Positions 54,757 to 63,356 of a stretch of 64,000 nt of DNA are shown here, in pieces (within the stretch, counting starts at the first letter, position 1; each line of letters begins with the position of its first letter). The translations under genes were made by a program, and so were the position numbers. Below the pieces are notes generated by a model. That model was not told the origin of the DNA. It saw only the letters and a list, made by a program, of their open reading frames with translations, and ran no database searches. The stretch lies in NCBI RefSeq assembly GCF_009668025.1, contig NZ_WJXZ01000009.1, forward strand, positions 62,001 through 126,000. The letters are read 5' to 3'. The stretch is from Larkinella terrae. GTDB lineage: Bacteria; Bacteroidota; Bacteroidia; Cytophagales; Spirosomataceae.

Positions 54757-55632
54757 ATGAATGTGATTCGGGTTGTTTGTAACTGGTTATTAATGAGTGC
54801 TTTTATTACTTCTTCCTCCTTTGCCGACGGTGTGACGACTCGAACGGATATCGGTTTGGTGTCGATTCATCTGAACCGGTCCGTACGGCTGGATCTAATT
54901 TTTCCGAACGAATACGACACCTCTACCGGGCGGTTTCCGGTTTTGTACCTCAACGACGGTCAGGATCTGGAGCGGCTCCGCATGACGCAGGTTCTGGATT
55001 GCCTTTACCAGCAAAAAGCCATCCGGCCGTTTGTGCTCGTGGCCATTCATTGCGGAGACCGGATTCAGGAATATGGTGTTGCCGCACAGGCCGATTACCT
55101 CCACCGGGGCGCCAAAGCCGGATCGTATACCGAGTTTGTGATTCATGAATTGCTGCCATACGTGCAGAAACACTATCGGGTTGTGAGCGATCCGGAGCAA
55201 TCGGTTTTTGCCGGTTTTTCGCTCGGTGGTTTGTCGGCGTTCGATCTGGTCTGGAACCACCCGGAGCTGTTTCGCAAAGCCGGGGTGTTCTCCGGTTCGT
55301 TCTGGTGGCGGCAGCGCGGGTTGAACGACGGCTATTCCGATGATACTGACCGAATTATACACGCGCAGGTTCAAAAGACAAAACCGCCACGCGGGTCGAA
55401 GTTCTGGTTTCAAACCGGGACGCTCGACGAAACCGACGACCGCGACCACGACGGTGTCATCGATTCCATTGACGACACGCTCGACCTGATCGCCGAAATC
55501 GAACGCAAAGGATTTCGTTGGGGAAAAGAGGTTCGTTACGTCGAGGTGATGGGCGGTTTTCACAATCCCGAAACCTGGAGCGCGGTCATGCCGCAGTTTC
55601 TGGTCTGGGCCTTTGGGAGCAAAAAAGAATGA
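54757..55632 (+). CDS. Secreted esterase with a Ca-loop-like motif
   Basis: 291 residues. Signal peptide about 1-23 (cut after SFA). Enterochelin-esterase-like alpha/beta hydrolase: LIFPNEYDTSTGRFPVLYLN, nucleophile Ser in FAGFSLGGLSAF, likely catalytic His in GGFHNPETW near the end. Residues 228-239, DRDHDGVIDSID (55438-55473), match the 12-residue calcium loop of dockerin/EF-hand type. It is divergent from the cytoplasmic esterase at 53932; the two are of the same fold but different compartments. Substrate unknown. Confidence 0.85.
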   Translation: MNVIRVVCNWLLMSAFITSSSFADGVTTRTDIGLVSIHLNRSVRLDLIFPNEYDTSTGRFPVLYLNDGQDLERLRMTQVLDCLYQQKAIRPFVLVAIHCGDRIQEYGVAAQADYLHRGAKAGSYTEFVIHELLPYVQKHYRVVSDPEQSVFAGFSLGGLSAFDLVWNHPELFRKAGVFSGSFWWRQRGLNDGYSDDTDRIIHAQVQKTKPPRGSKFWFQTGTLDETDDRDHDGVIDSIDDTLDLIAEIERKGFRWGKEVRYVEVMGGFHNPETWSAVMPQFLVWAFGSKKE

Positions 55633-55721
55633 AAAATGTAAAATGACGAATGCTAAATGCAAATGTGACTGGCAACTTTATACTTTTACATTTAGCATTC
55701 GTCACTTTACATTTTTCATTC
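55627..55721. repeat. Inverted repeat, 33-base arms, AAATG words
   Basis: Arms 55627-55659 and 55689-55721 match at 32 of 33 positions around a 29-base loop and are built of AAATG/GAATG words. The left arm begins in the esterase's last codons and the right arm ends 6 bases before the GH16 ATG, so this element lies between genes in the same direction. Confidence 0.88.
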
Positions 55722-55727
55722 ACTTTT

Positions 55728-56522
55728 ATGCGCGTCCTATTCTCAATCCTTACGCTGGCCGTTTTCCTAGCCTGTAAAATCAGCGAACCAGAACCGGTTG
55801 CCGAACGTAAACTGGTTTGGGCCGACGAATTTGACAAAGCCGGTTTGCCCGACGCCAGGAAGTGGAAATACGACGTCGGCGGAAGCGGTTTTGGAAACAA
55901 CGAACTGCAATATTACCTGGGGCCACGCGCTGAGAATGCCCGGGTCGAGAACGGTTTGCTCATCATCGAAGCGAGGAAAGAGAAGCACGAAAACCGCGAT
56001 TATACGTCCGCGAAACTGATTACCAAGGGGTTGGCGGAATGGAAATACGGCCGCATTGACGTTCGGGCGAAGTTGCCAAAAGGGCGCGGAACCTGGCCGG
56101 CGATCTGGATGCTGAGCGCCAAAACGCCGATGAAATGGCCGCTGGATGGCGAAATTGACATCATGGAACATGTCGGTTTTAACGAGAATCAGGTTCACGG
56201 AACGATTCATACCGATGCTTATAACCACGTTAAACACACCCAGAAAGGCGGTTTCAAAGTGGTGCCGGGCGTTACGCAGGATTTTCACCTATATTCCATC
56301 GACTGGACCACCGACAAGATTGATTTTCTGATCGACAATGCGGTTTATTATTCCATTTCCAAGAAAGAAACCGGCAGCAGTTACGAACAGTGGCCGCTCG
56401 ACCAGCCGTTCTATCTGATTCTAAATGTGGCAGTTGGCGGCAATTGGGGTGGCCAGCAGGGCGTCGATGAATCGATCTGGCCGCAACGCATGGAAATCGA
56501 TTATGTGCGGGTTTTTCAATGA
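55728..56522 (+). CDS. Family 16 glycoside hydrolase lipoprotein
   Basis: 264 residues from ATG 55728 (an upstream frame start at 55650 reads through the repeat and is rejected). Lipobox FLAC anchors it. The GH16 catalytic motif is DGEIDIMEHVG, with both glutamates and the aspartate, and the substrate cleft has GRGTWPAIWMLS. These are endo-beta-1,3- or 1,3-1,4-glucanases (laminarinases) acting outside the cell. The C-terminus overlaps the convergent CHAT gene by 7 bases. The presence of acidic residues soon after the lipid Cys could favour surface export in Bacteroidota; this is inference. Confidence 0.92.
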   Translation: MRVLFSILTLAVFLACKISEPEPVAERKLVWADEFDKAGLPDARKWKYDVGGSGFGNNELQYYLGPRAENARVENGLLIIEARKEKHENRDYTSAKLITKGLAEWKYGRIDVRAKLPKGRGTWPAIWMLSAKTPMKWPLDGEIDIMEHVGFNENQVHGTIHTDAYNHVKHTQKGGFKVVPGVTQDFHLYSIDWTTDKIDFLIDNAVYYSISKKETGSSYEQWPLDQPFYLILNVAVGGNWGGQQGVDESIWPQRMEIDYVRVFQ

Positions 56523-59329
56523 CCTACTTTGGCAGACTTATTCCGACGGCGTAGTTGCCTGCCGCCGATAATGGCCAGAATAACCACTAAACCGCCCCCC
56601 AGCCACCACTGCATTTTGGTGGAGGAAGAAAGCGGTTCGGCGTTGCCAACCAGAATCATACCGGCCCAGCGATAGGGGAGTTGGTTGGCCCGGGATGCGG
56701 TTTTGAGCCAGTCGAGCTTGGCGTGCCGGAGTGCCAGATCTTTGGGCGTTCCCCGGCTCAGGTGTTCGTAAAACCGTTCCGTCAGTTCGTAAGTGGCCTG
56801 ATCCTCAACACTCCAGAGCGTCGTCAGAACGCTTGGTATTCCGAGCGTCGCAAAACCGCGCGCCAGACTGAAAACCCCTTCGCCCTGCTGATTGACACCG
56901 ATGCTGGTTTTACAGGCCGACAGGACGATCAGCTGCGTCTGGTATGGCGAATCGTCGTTCAATTCCGAAAGCCGCAGGGTGGAATCGGCAAAATACAGAC
57001 GAGGTTCGCGCCCGATGCTGTCGGCTTCGGCGTGGGTAAAGAGTTGCACGACCTGAAAGTTGGGGGCCTGCGTCTGGAAAGCCCGGCGGGTCGCAGCCCG
57101 ATCGGTTAAAACCGTTGGCTGGCTGAACAGCTTTCCAATTTTGGACACCACCTGATCCGAACCCAACAGGCTTGCCTGCTGAAGTTGCGGATTGAAATGG
57201 ACCGGCGCCATACCCAGAAATTCCGAACTGCCCGAGGACGAGACCGCGGTTTCTTTCAACAAAACCGTTGCCGAATAGCCGTAACTAAACGCATGGTGAT
57301 TAATCAGAAAATCGGGTTGACTGGCGGTCCGGCTGAGCGTTTCAAACGGAATGAAATGGTAATCGGGCGAAATGATCACCCGCTCGGTGGAAAGCGAAAG
57401 CGGTTTTATCAACTGGTTGTAAATCAGATTACTCAAAGCAACAAAATGCCCGAACTGGCGGTTTTGCTGACTCGTCGTACATAGCTGCAAAAACGCCTGC
57501 ACGGCTTTTTGGTAATCGAGAATGGGCTGTTTTATTAATCTGGTTGCTGCTGGTTCGACGGAAAGCATGTAAAGGGCGCTGTCGCCAACGAAATACGAAA
57601 CCAGCGTCGATTGCCGGTCTTTCAGCCAATTTTGAAGGTGAGCCAGCGACGGAACGGTATTATCAAATTTGTAGCGGTAATACGTCGGATTTTCCCGTTC
57701 CAGTTTCTTCAGAAACGAATCCAGTTTTTCCTGCTCGGTCAGCAATGCCGTTCGCGTGGAATCAAATGCCCGCTGACCGGTTTTCAATTCGGATAATTCG
57801 TTTTGTAAGTTGTTGATTCGGCGGTGAAATTCCTGCTCCTGTTGAGCCAGTTGCGCGGGCAATTGCTGCCGCGCTCCCAGTTCGTTGAGCTTGTCGCTTA
57901 ACAAAACCGCCCGGCTTTTTTCAAAAAAATGAAAGGCCTGCTCGCTGTCCTGCAACAGAAAAGCGGTTTCGATGGCGCGTTCGTACAGGCTGTGCGTCGT
58001 TTCCCGCCAGTACAATTTCGATTGCTGGCCGACCTGTTCAAATCGCATGACGTCAATAATCTGATCGGCCGTCTGGAAACTTTTGAGGGCGGTTTGGAGG
58101 AAATTTCGCGACGGATTAGGCTGATTTCGGGCGTAATCGAGCCAGGTGTACGCCTTATCCTGAATGATCGACAGCAGATATTCTTTATAAGGTGTCGATC
58201 GAATGGCTTCGGTCAGGGCCTGCGGTTTTTGTCGATCGTCAAAATGCAGGCTGTCGAGCGCGACCTGGAAGTAATTCAGGGCATTTCGGAATTGCTTTTT
58301 GCGCCAGTAAACCTCCCCAATGTTGCTCAGAATCCGCACCCGGCCGTATTTGTCGTCTCCAATCGTTGCCAATGCTTTCCGATACTGAACCAGGGCCTTG
58401 TTGTATTGGTGCAGGTAATTGTCGTACACAAATCCAATGTTGGAAGTAATCTGGGAGAGCCCGTAGGAAGAGTTCTCAAGTTGCTGGTGAATCCGATACG
58501 CCTGATCATACGCGGCTAAGGCATCCTGAAACCAGCCTAATCGAACCAGCACGCTGGCCTTTGCCCCGAACGCATTGGCGCGCTCGACAGTAGGTTTTGA
58601 CTCTTTTTCAAAAATCTGAATGACCCGTTGCATGATCGACAGGGCTTGCTCATAATCATCCATTTCTTTCAGGCAGTTGGCTTTTTCGGTCAGATTGGCC
58701 GCCAGCAGATCGGGGCGGTTGATTCGTTCGGAAAAGAGTGCCCCCAAGTCAGCCTGACGGATCGCTTTCTGGTAATCAGCCTCTTTAAAAAACAGGGTGG
58801 ACAAGTTCCAGTAGCCCATCGCCACCAGTTCGAAACGCTCCGGGAATTGGCTCCCCAGCGCAACAAATTGCTGGAAAACCAGACGCGCCTGCCGCTCGTC
58901 CTGGAGTTCGAGGTAAATCTTGGCGAGATTAAAGTAACTTTTGGCCAGAAAGGATCGGCTGGCATCCGGGCGTTTTTGGGCATTGATGGCTATGGCCCGT
59001 TTCGTGCAGACGAGGGCGGTTTTGTAATCTTTCTGAAAATAAGCCAGCGCACCCAGCCGGTGCCAAATCTGGCCGTAGGTTGAGTCCTGATTAGAACGGC
59101 AGCGGTTGCAAACGCCGAGGAGTTGACGGAACGCCGGAGTCTGCTGCCCGGCGGGAAGCTGCATCAGGCTGTCGTATGCCTGGCGAATGGCGGTTTGGGG
59201 AGGACATTGAGCATGAGTGAAACCGCCCGTGATTACGAGCCAGAAACTGATCCCAACCCAAATCGTCCAGCTTACCCGGGCGAAATGGGCAGGCTGGACG
59301 CTAAAATAGACAACCTGGGTCGGTTTCAT
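56516..59329 (-). CDS. Membrane-anchored TPR-CHAT (caspase-like) protease candidate
   Basis: 937 residues. Signal peptide (about 1-40, ending THA-Q). Residues about 45-450 are tetratricopeptide-like repeats (YFNLAKIYLELQDERQARLV), then a coiled coil (about 490-560). The CHAT domain (about 630-900) has the dyad H766 in QLFTHAEAD and C806 in VLSACKTSIG, so proteolysis is possible. A transmembrane helix (about 906-925) and a basic tail (RRRNKSAK) follow, so TPR and CHAT parts should face the periplasm. CHAT proteins are usually cytoplasmic. It is the last gene of the sigma operon, 12 bases after the subtilase gene. Confidence 0.88.
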   Translation of the reverse strand: MKPTQVVYFSVQPAHFARVSWTIWVGISFWLVITGGFTHAQCPPQTAIRQAYDSLMQLPAGQQTPAFRQLLGVCNRCRSNQDSTYGQIWHRLGALAYFQKDYKTALVCTKRAIAINAQKRPDASRSFLAKSYFNLAKIYLELQDERQARLVFQQFVALGSQFPERFELVAMGYWNLSTLFFKEADYQKAIRQADLGALFSERINRPDLLAANLTEKANCLKEMDDYEQALSIMQRVIQIFEKESKPTVERANAFGAKASVLVRLGWFQDALAAYDQAYRIHQQLENSSYGLSQITSNIGFVYDNYLHQYNKALVQYRKALATIGDDKYGRVRILSNIGEVYWRKKQFRNALNYFQVALDSLHFDDRQKPQALTEAIRSTPYKEYLLSIIQDKAYTWLDYARNQPNPSRNFLQTALKSFQTADQIIDVMRFEQVGQQSKLYWRETTHSLYERAIETAFLLQDSEQAFHFFEKSRAVLLSDKLNELGARQQLPAQLAQQEQEFHRRINNLQNELSELKTGQRAFDSTRTALLTEQEKLDSFLKKLERENPTYYRYKFDNTVPSLAHLQNWLKDRQSTLVSYFVGDSALYMLSVEPAATRLIKQPILDYQKAVQAFLQLCTTSQQNRQFGHFVALSNLIYNQLIKPLSLSTERVIISPDYHFIPFETLSRTASQPDFLINHHAFSYGYSATVLLKETAVSSSGSSEFLGMAPVHFNPQLQQASLLGSDQVVSKIGKLFSQPTVLTDRAATRRAFQTQAPNFQVVQLFTHAEADSIGREPRLYFADSTLRLSELNDDSPYQTQLIVLSACKTSIGVNQQGEGVFSLARGFATLGIPSVLTTLWSVEDQATYELTERFYEHLSRGTPKDLALRHAKLDWLKTASRANQLPYRWAGMILVGNAEPLSSSTKMQWWLGGGLVVILAIIGGRQLRRRNKSAKVGH

Positions 59330-59341
59330 GCGTGCCTGATC

Positions 59342-60853
59342 TTATTTATCCTCTCGAAAAACGTAAAAGCCGTTGGTGGTGAACGGAACAAATTTGGGGT
59401 CGGTTTTCAGTACACTACCATAAACCGATGTGGTTTGCAGTAATTTCTGGTATAAAATATCCTTGCTCGACGACCAGTTCGGACCCGCATAAGCCGCAAT
59501 TTTTCCGGTCACCACCGGGGCTGCGTACGAGGAACCGGAAGTGGATTTCCCCTGGTTGAGAATGTCGACAATCTGACAAAAGGAATAGGCGGATCCGGCA
59601 GTGTGTGGTTGGTTATTCAAAACGCCAATATTTACGTAGCTGGCTGAATAATTCTGGTTCCCACACGGCCCAATCAATTGGTTCGAAGGTATATTGCGAT
59701 CTTTTAACGCTACTTTTGTTTCAGCATTCAGCGTTGTCGCGGTAATTACATTACTGAAACTACCGCTAAAACACGCGGGCCAGAATGGATTCAGGCCGCT
59801 GTTCCGCAGGTTATTTGGAGCAACACCCCAGTAGAGTTTGGCGCTGGCGTCCGCCGTTGAATCTGCGTTTCCGGCTGCGGCAACGACCAGCACTCCTGAA
59901 CTGCTGAGTTCTTTGATGAAATACGCCAGCAGTTTGGATTGGGACGGATTATAGTACCCCCAACTGGCGTTAATGATTTTGGCTCCTTTTTGCCGCGCAT
60001 ACGACATGGCGCAGAGATTATCGAAAAGAATGCCTTTCCCATTATGTTTGAACGTTTTCAGGAACATAAAACGAACATTTCGCTGCGCCCATTCCGAACC
60101 GGTCAACTGTTCGTGGATCAGGGACGACACGCGGGTTCCGTGACCCACCGAATCGTACAAATTGGGTGAATTATTGATGAAATTCCAGCCACCCATGTCT
60201 CCCTTCATTCCGTTGCGATCTATATCCTTGCCGGGTGTTTCGTTTGGATTGACCCAGAAGAAGTTCAACAAACCGCCGAGCCACGGTCCGGGGCGGATTC
60301 CGGTATCCGTAATGGCGATGATAAACGGGGTGGTCGTGTTTGGCGAAAGGGTTGGAGTAAATGGCCCCGTATTGGGTCCAAAAGCGTCTTTATTAGCCGG
60401 TTCGTACGGCAATTGTGTGACGTAGTTCAGGGAGCTTTCGCCTATGAGCTGGGGCCAGATCAACGTATTATTTCCGGAATTGAACGAAATATCGTACGGC
60501 GGATCGCCGGAAACGCCACCGCTGGGTCGGGTGCCGTCGGCCAATTCCCGACCGTTGATCTTGAGATCGTCCAGGTCTTTGCCTTCCAGCAAAATCAGCG
60601 AGCTATCGCAGGCGCACCAGCGGGCAATTTTCATCGTGTCTTTTCCGGCTTTTTTTAACAACGCGTTTGCCGAATCGATCATTCGTAATTGTTTCTGAAC
60701 CGGAATTGAACTCCAGCCCCCGCGGAGTTTGTCCGTTCTGAAGAGAATAATGTTCTGGTCAACGGCGTAATTGGGGGGAGCAGTTTGTTTTTGACAGGAT
60801 GCAAATCCGAATAAAATGGATCCTATGGTCAGGAGAACCAGAGAGTTACGCAT
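59342..60853 (-). CDS. Subtilisin-like (S8) serine protease lipoprotein
   Basis: 503 residues. Signal with lipobox FASC (Cys20) makes it a lipoprotein. The catalytic triad is complete: D183 in IAITDTGIRPG, H238 in DSVGHGTRVSSL, S442 in TSGSSYAAPVVTG, with N329 in AAAGNADS for the oxyanion hole. A calcium-loop-like GKDIDRNGMKGD lies at 208-219. Residues 21-about 165 look like an N-terminal prodomain region. It lies between the anti-sigma proteins and the CHAT protein, 12 bases before the latter. A plausible role is processing of envelope proteins, or of CHAT or the anti-sigma factor; that is inference. Confidence 0.9.
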   Translation of the reverse strand: MRNSLVLLTIGSILFGFASCQKQTAPPNYAVDQNIILFRTDKLRGGWSSIPVQKQLRMIDSANALLKKAGKDTMKIARWCACDSSLILLEGKDLDDLKINGRELADGTRPSGGVSGDPPYDISFNSGNNTLIWPQLIGESSLNYVTQLPYEPANKDAFGPNTGPFTPTLSPNTTTPFIIAITDTGIRPGPWLGGLLNFFWVNPNETPGKDIDRNGMKGDMGGWNFINNSPNLYDSVGHGTRVSSLIHEQLTGSEWAQRNVRFMFLKTFKHNGKGILFDNLCAMSYARQKGAKIINASWGYYNPSQSKLLAYFIKELSSSGVLVVAAAGNADSTADASAKLYWGVAPNNLRNSGLNPFWPACFSGSFSNVITATTLNAETKVALKDRNIPSNQLIGPCGNQNYSASYVNIGVLNNQPHTAGSAYSFCQIVDILNQGKSTSGSSYAAPVVTGKIAAYAGPNWSSSKDILYQKLLQTTSVYGSVLKTDPKFVPFTTNGFYVFREDK

Positions 60854-60929
60854 GAGAGATTGGTTTTTATTAGGTTTTCGTTCAAGGAATCACTCGTCTG
60901 CGGAAAGGTGTGGGAATGAAATTGGCATG

Positions 60930-61637
60930 TTAGTTATGCTGTAACCGTTCGATCAACTGCTCGGCTTCGTCCTTCCCTTCCAAATTGTCCTGAATTACAG
61001 TGTGTAACAAATTTTTGGCCCGGTTTTTATCCATCGGTTGTCCCCGCTTCAAATTAGCGATCGCTTCCAGAAAAACACCGGGATTTGAATAGAGATCGGT
61101 TTGCCGACCCAGACGGTGAAAATAGTCAATGGCTTGGTCGTATTTCCGGCGACGGAGGGAAACAATACCGGCAAATTTTAGCGCTTCCGCCTGATTGGGC
61201 TGTTGTTGGAGTATGGTTTTAAAAACCGCATCGGCGGCTTCCCAATTGCCCTGGTTATAAAAATGACAGGCGGTTTTCAGACTGTCAGTCGCGCTATCGA
61301 GCGAAATCGGAAATTGACTATACCGTTTTTGTACATATTGATCGGCCAGATTGGTAGGTGAAACGGGTGTTTTCCAAACCCAAATCATCCAGAAAAAGCC
61401 CAGGATTGCAACCAGGCTGGCGGCTGCCGTAACCACCTGCCGGAAGATGGGACGGTGAATGAGAAGCGGTTTGGCAATGCGGTTTGATTCCTGTTGGGCA
61501 ATCCGGCGGGCCAGGAGATAGAAGGCAACCGACTCAGGTAACGAAGCATGATCGGTGAGCGCGGTTTCAAAATTGTGCCGTTCGACCGGCGACAACCGTC
61601 CCGCAAAGTAATCATCGATCCATTCAAAGTCAGTCAT
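60930..61637 (-). CDS. Membrane anti-sigma-like protein with periplasmic TPRs (copy 1)
   Basis: 235 residues. N-terminus (WIDDYFAGRLSPVERHNFE) is like the anti-sigma start of RskA-type proteins but has no zinc Cys. One transmembrane helix at about 67-88. After it come TPR-like repeats (ACHFYNQGNWEAADAVFKTI, then ALKFAGIVSLRRRKYDQAID) in the periplasm. It is a paralogue of the gene at 61928, aligned along its whole length. The next gene (subtilase) starts 76 bases downstream. Confidence 0.75.
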   Translation of the reverse strand: MTDFEWIDDYFAGRLSPVERHNFETALTDHASLPESVAFYLLARRIAQQESNRIAKPLLIHRPIFRQVVTAAASLVAILGFFWMIWVWKTPVSPTNLADQYVQKRYSQFPISLDSATDSLKTACHFYNQGNWEAADAVFKTILQQQPNQAEALKFAGIVSLRRRKYDQAIDYFHRLGRQTDLYSNPGVFLEAIANLKRGQPMDKNRAKNLLHTVIQDNLEGKDEAEQLIERLQHN

Positions 61638-61834
61638 CGCGGGAAGCTTTCAGTCAAAATCGACTAATCGTTGAAAAACGCGGTATTTCCTCCGCTTCTC
61701 CTTTAGTCGGTTTTTTCGTAAATCAAGCTAACAGTTTGTCTGAAAATTAATTGGAGGACGATATCGGATTACGGTTTTCGGTTTACGGAAATCCGTTTTC
61801 GTTATCACGCGGGCGGCCCGTCATTACTCACTTT

Positions 61835-61897
61835 TCAATATTCGCTATTCAATATTTGTTATCAATATTCGCTATTTGTTATTCAATATTTGTTGCC
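61835..61897. repeat. Tandem repeat (TCAATATTCGCTAT)n
   Basis: About four copies of a 14-base unit, TCAATATT(C/T)G(C/T)TAT, with the third copy sharing a base and one half copy. It lies in the 290-base gap between the two anti-sigma/TPR paralogues. Copy number could vary between strains. Confidence 0.75.
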
Positions 61898-61927
61898 TGC
61901 GCCAGTTCCGTCGAAAACCGTATTTTC

Positions 61928-62653
61928 TCAAAACGCTTCCAGCAGTTTTTCCGCCTGCGCTTTTCCTTCCAGATTCTGGTTCACCACAATTTTGAGCAAG
62001 ATTTCGGCCCGGGCTTTGTCATCCGTCTGATTCCGCTTCAATCGGGCGAGGGCTTCAAGGAACAGGCCGGGATTGGCAAACAGGTCTCTCTGCTCGCTCA
62101 GCCGGTGAAAATGATCAATGGCCGCTGCGTACTGATTGGTTCGGAGCGCAACGAGTCCGGCAAACTGCCGGGCCCGGTCATTATCGGGTTGATGGCGTAC
62201 CAATTCGTTAAAAACCGCTCCGGCTTCGCGGAATTTTCCGGCGTTGTAGAAACTGATCCCGGTTTGCAGACTGTCGCTGCGGCCATCCATCGTGATCGAC
62301 ACATGCGAATAATTTTCCTGAATATATTGTTCCGCCAGCAGAATCGCCGACGGCGATTGTCGCTGAAATAACCAGTAACTTCCTAAGCCAAGGATTAATA
62401 AAATGCTGGCAGCCAGCGCGAAAGCCGGTAAGGCAGACAATCGGCGAATGACCGGCGTTTCGGTGCGCAGCTTTTCAAACTCCGCTTTTCGCCGGTTGCG
62501 TGCTTCGCTTTGAGCGGCTTGTTGCGCTGCCAGGTAAAAGGCGACGGCTTCGGCAAGGGCAGAATCCGTTTGCAGGGACGTCTCAAAACGCGCCCGCTCT
62601 TCCGCCGGTAACCGACCGGAAAAATAATCCTCAATGCGTTCCAGCTCGTTCAT
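61928..62653 (-). CDS. Membrane anti-sigma-like protein with periplasmic TPRs (copy 2)
   Basis: 241 residues. N-terminal anti-sigma-like helix pair (RIEDYFSGRLPAEERARFE), a transmembrane helix at about 73-94, then periplasmic TPRs (GISFYNAGKFREAGAVFNEL). The start overlaps the sigma-factor stop in ATGA (62650-62653), the classic coupling of a sigma/anti-sigma pair, so this copy is the likely direct partner of the sigma factor. Anti-sigma function rests on position and N-terminal pattern, as no named anti-sigma family is certain. Confidence 0.8.
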   Translation of the reverse strand: MNELERIEDYFSGRLPAEERARFETSLQTDSALAEAVAFYLAAQQAAQSEARNRRKAEFEKLRTETPVIRRLSALPAFALAASILLILGLGSYWLFQRQSPSAILLAEQYIQENYSHVSITMDGRSDSLQTGISFYNAGKFREAGAVFNELVRHQPDNDRARQFAGLVALRTNQYAAAIDHFHRLSEQRDLFANPGLFLEALARLKRNQTDDKARAEILLKIVVNQNLEGKAQAEKLLEAF

Positions 62654-63231
62654 CTATACAATTCCCTCAAGCGTTCCAAACACCGCAAGCGGCTCGTTTT
62701 CGCAACCGAAGCCGTGTTATAATTCATTTGCCGGGCAATCTCCTCGTCGGAATAGCCTTCGCCCCAGGCCAGGATCATTTCCCGGCACTTATCGCCCAGT
62801 TTTGCAATCAGGCCACGAAGGCGTTCCAAATCACTTTGGGCAATCAGTTGCTGAACAATTGACCGGGCTGAATCGGGGAGTTGCAGCAGCGAATCGTCCA
62901 GCGAAAGCGCGTTGTGAACCTGACTCCGCTGACTCGATTTCTTCCGGATCAGGTCGATGCATTTGTTGGTGAAAATCTGGTAAATATACGTGCTGAGCTC
63001 CGAATGACCTTCAAACCGGTTTCCCCGGACATTTTCGATAACGGTCAGAATGGTATCGGAATAGGCACTGGCGCATTCATCTTCGTCAAGACGGTGTTTT
63101 CGAACGCCATCCGTAATCAGGTACCGGTACTTCTGGTATAACCGATCCTCCGATTGTCGGCGCGGCAAACCGTCGGCTTTCAGTCCGGTAATCAGGTCGG
63201 AGTCGGCGGGGTGGCGGGCAAAAAAACGCAT
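62650..63231 (-). CDS. ECF-type RNA polymerase sigma factor
   Basis: 193 residues. Region 2 (about 25-95) has YQKYRYLITDGVRKHRLDED and STYIYQIFTNKCIDLIRKKS; region 4 (about 135-190) has REMILAWGEGYSDEEIARQM followed by the helix-turn-helix SVAKTSRLRCLERLREL. Typical ECF size. It is the first gene of a five-gene minus-strand set and should control it and other envelope genes, being held inactive by the membrane anti-sigma next to it. A promoter-like pair lies at 63254-63283. Confidence 0.92.
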   Translation of the reverse strand: MRFFARHPADSDLITGLKADGLPRRQSEDRLYQKYRYLITDGVRKHRLDEDECASAYSDTILTVIENVRGNRFEGHSELSTYIYQIFTNKCIDLIRKKSSQRSQVHNALSLDDSLLQLPDSARSIVQQLIAQSDLERLRGLIAKLGDKCREMILAWGEGYSDEEIARQMNYNTASVAKTSRLRCLERLRELYR

Positions 63232-63253
63232 AAGGTGGTGACGATGATGCTAT

Positions 63254-63283
63254 CAAATATGCCGAAAAATGTGTGATTTTCAA
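63254..63283 (-). promoter_or_regulatory. Candidate promoter of the sigma/CHAT operon
   Basis: On the minus strand TTG (63283-63281) and CATATTTG (63261-63254, one mismatch to TAnnTTTG) are 19 bases apart, ideal spacing for the Bacteroidota housekeeping sigma. The -7 element ends 22 bases before the start codon. Confidence 0.55.
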
Positions 63284-63356
63284 TTTTTACGAAAGTATGT
63301 TACCTATTGATGGGAAGTATGCGACTAAAAGTTCATAACAAACTTTTGTCCATCCC

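Noticed and set aside
55650-55727. Upstream start of the GH16 protein
   Set aside because: The extra residues come from the inverted repeat; ATG 55728 starts a proper lipoprotein signal.
56516-59329. TPR-CHAT protein as part of a type III-E CRISPR (Craspase) system
   Set aside because: No Cas7-11 type protein or CRISPR array in the window, and this protein is exported and membrane-bound.
61835-61897. Tandem repeat considered as a CRISPR array
   Set aside because: The unit is 14 bases without spacers of constant length and no cas genes are near.
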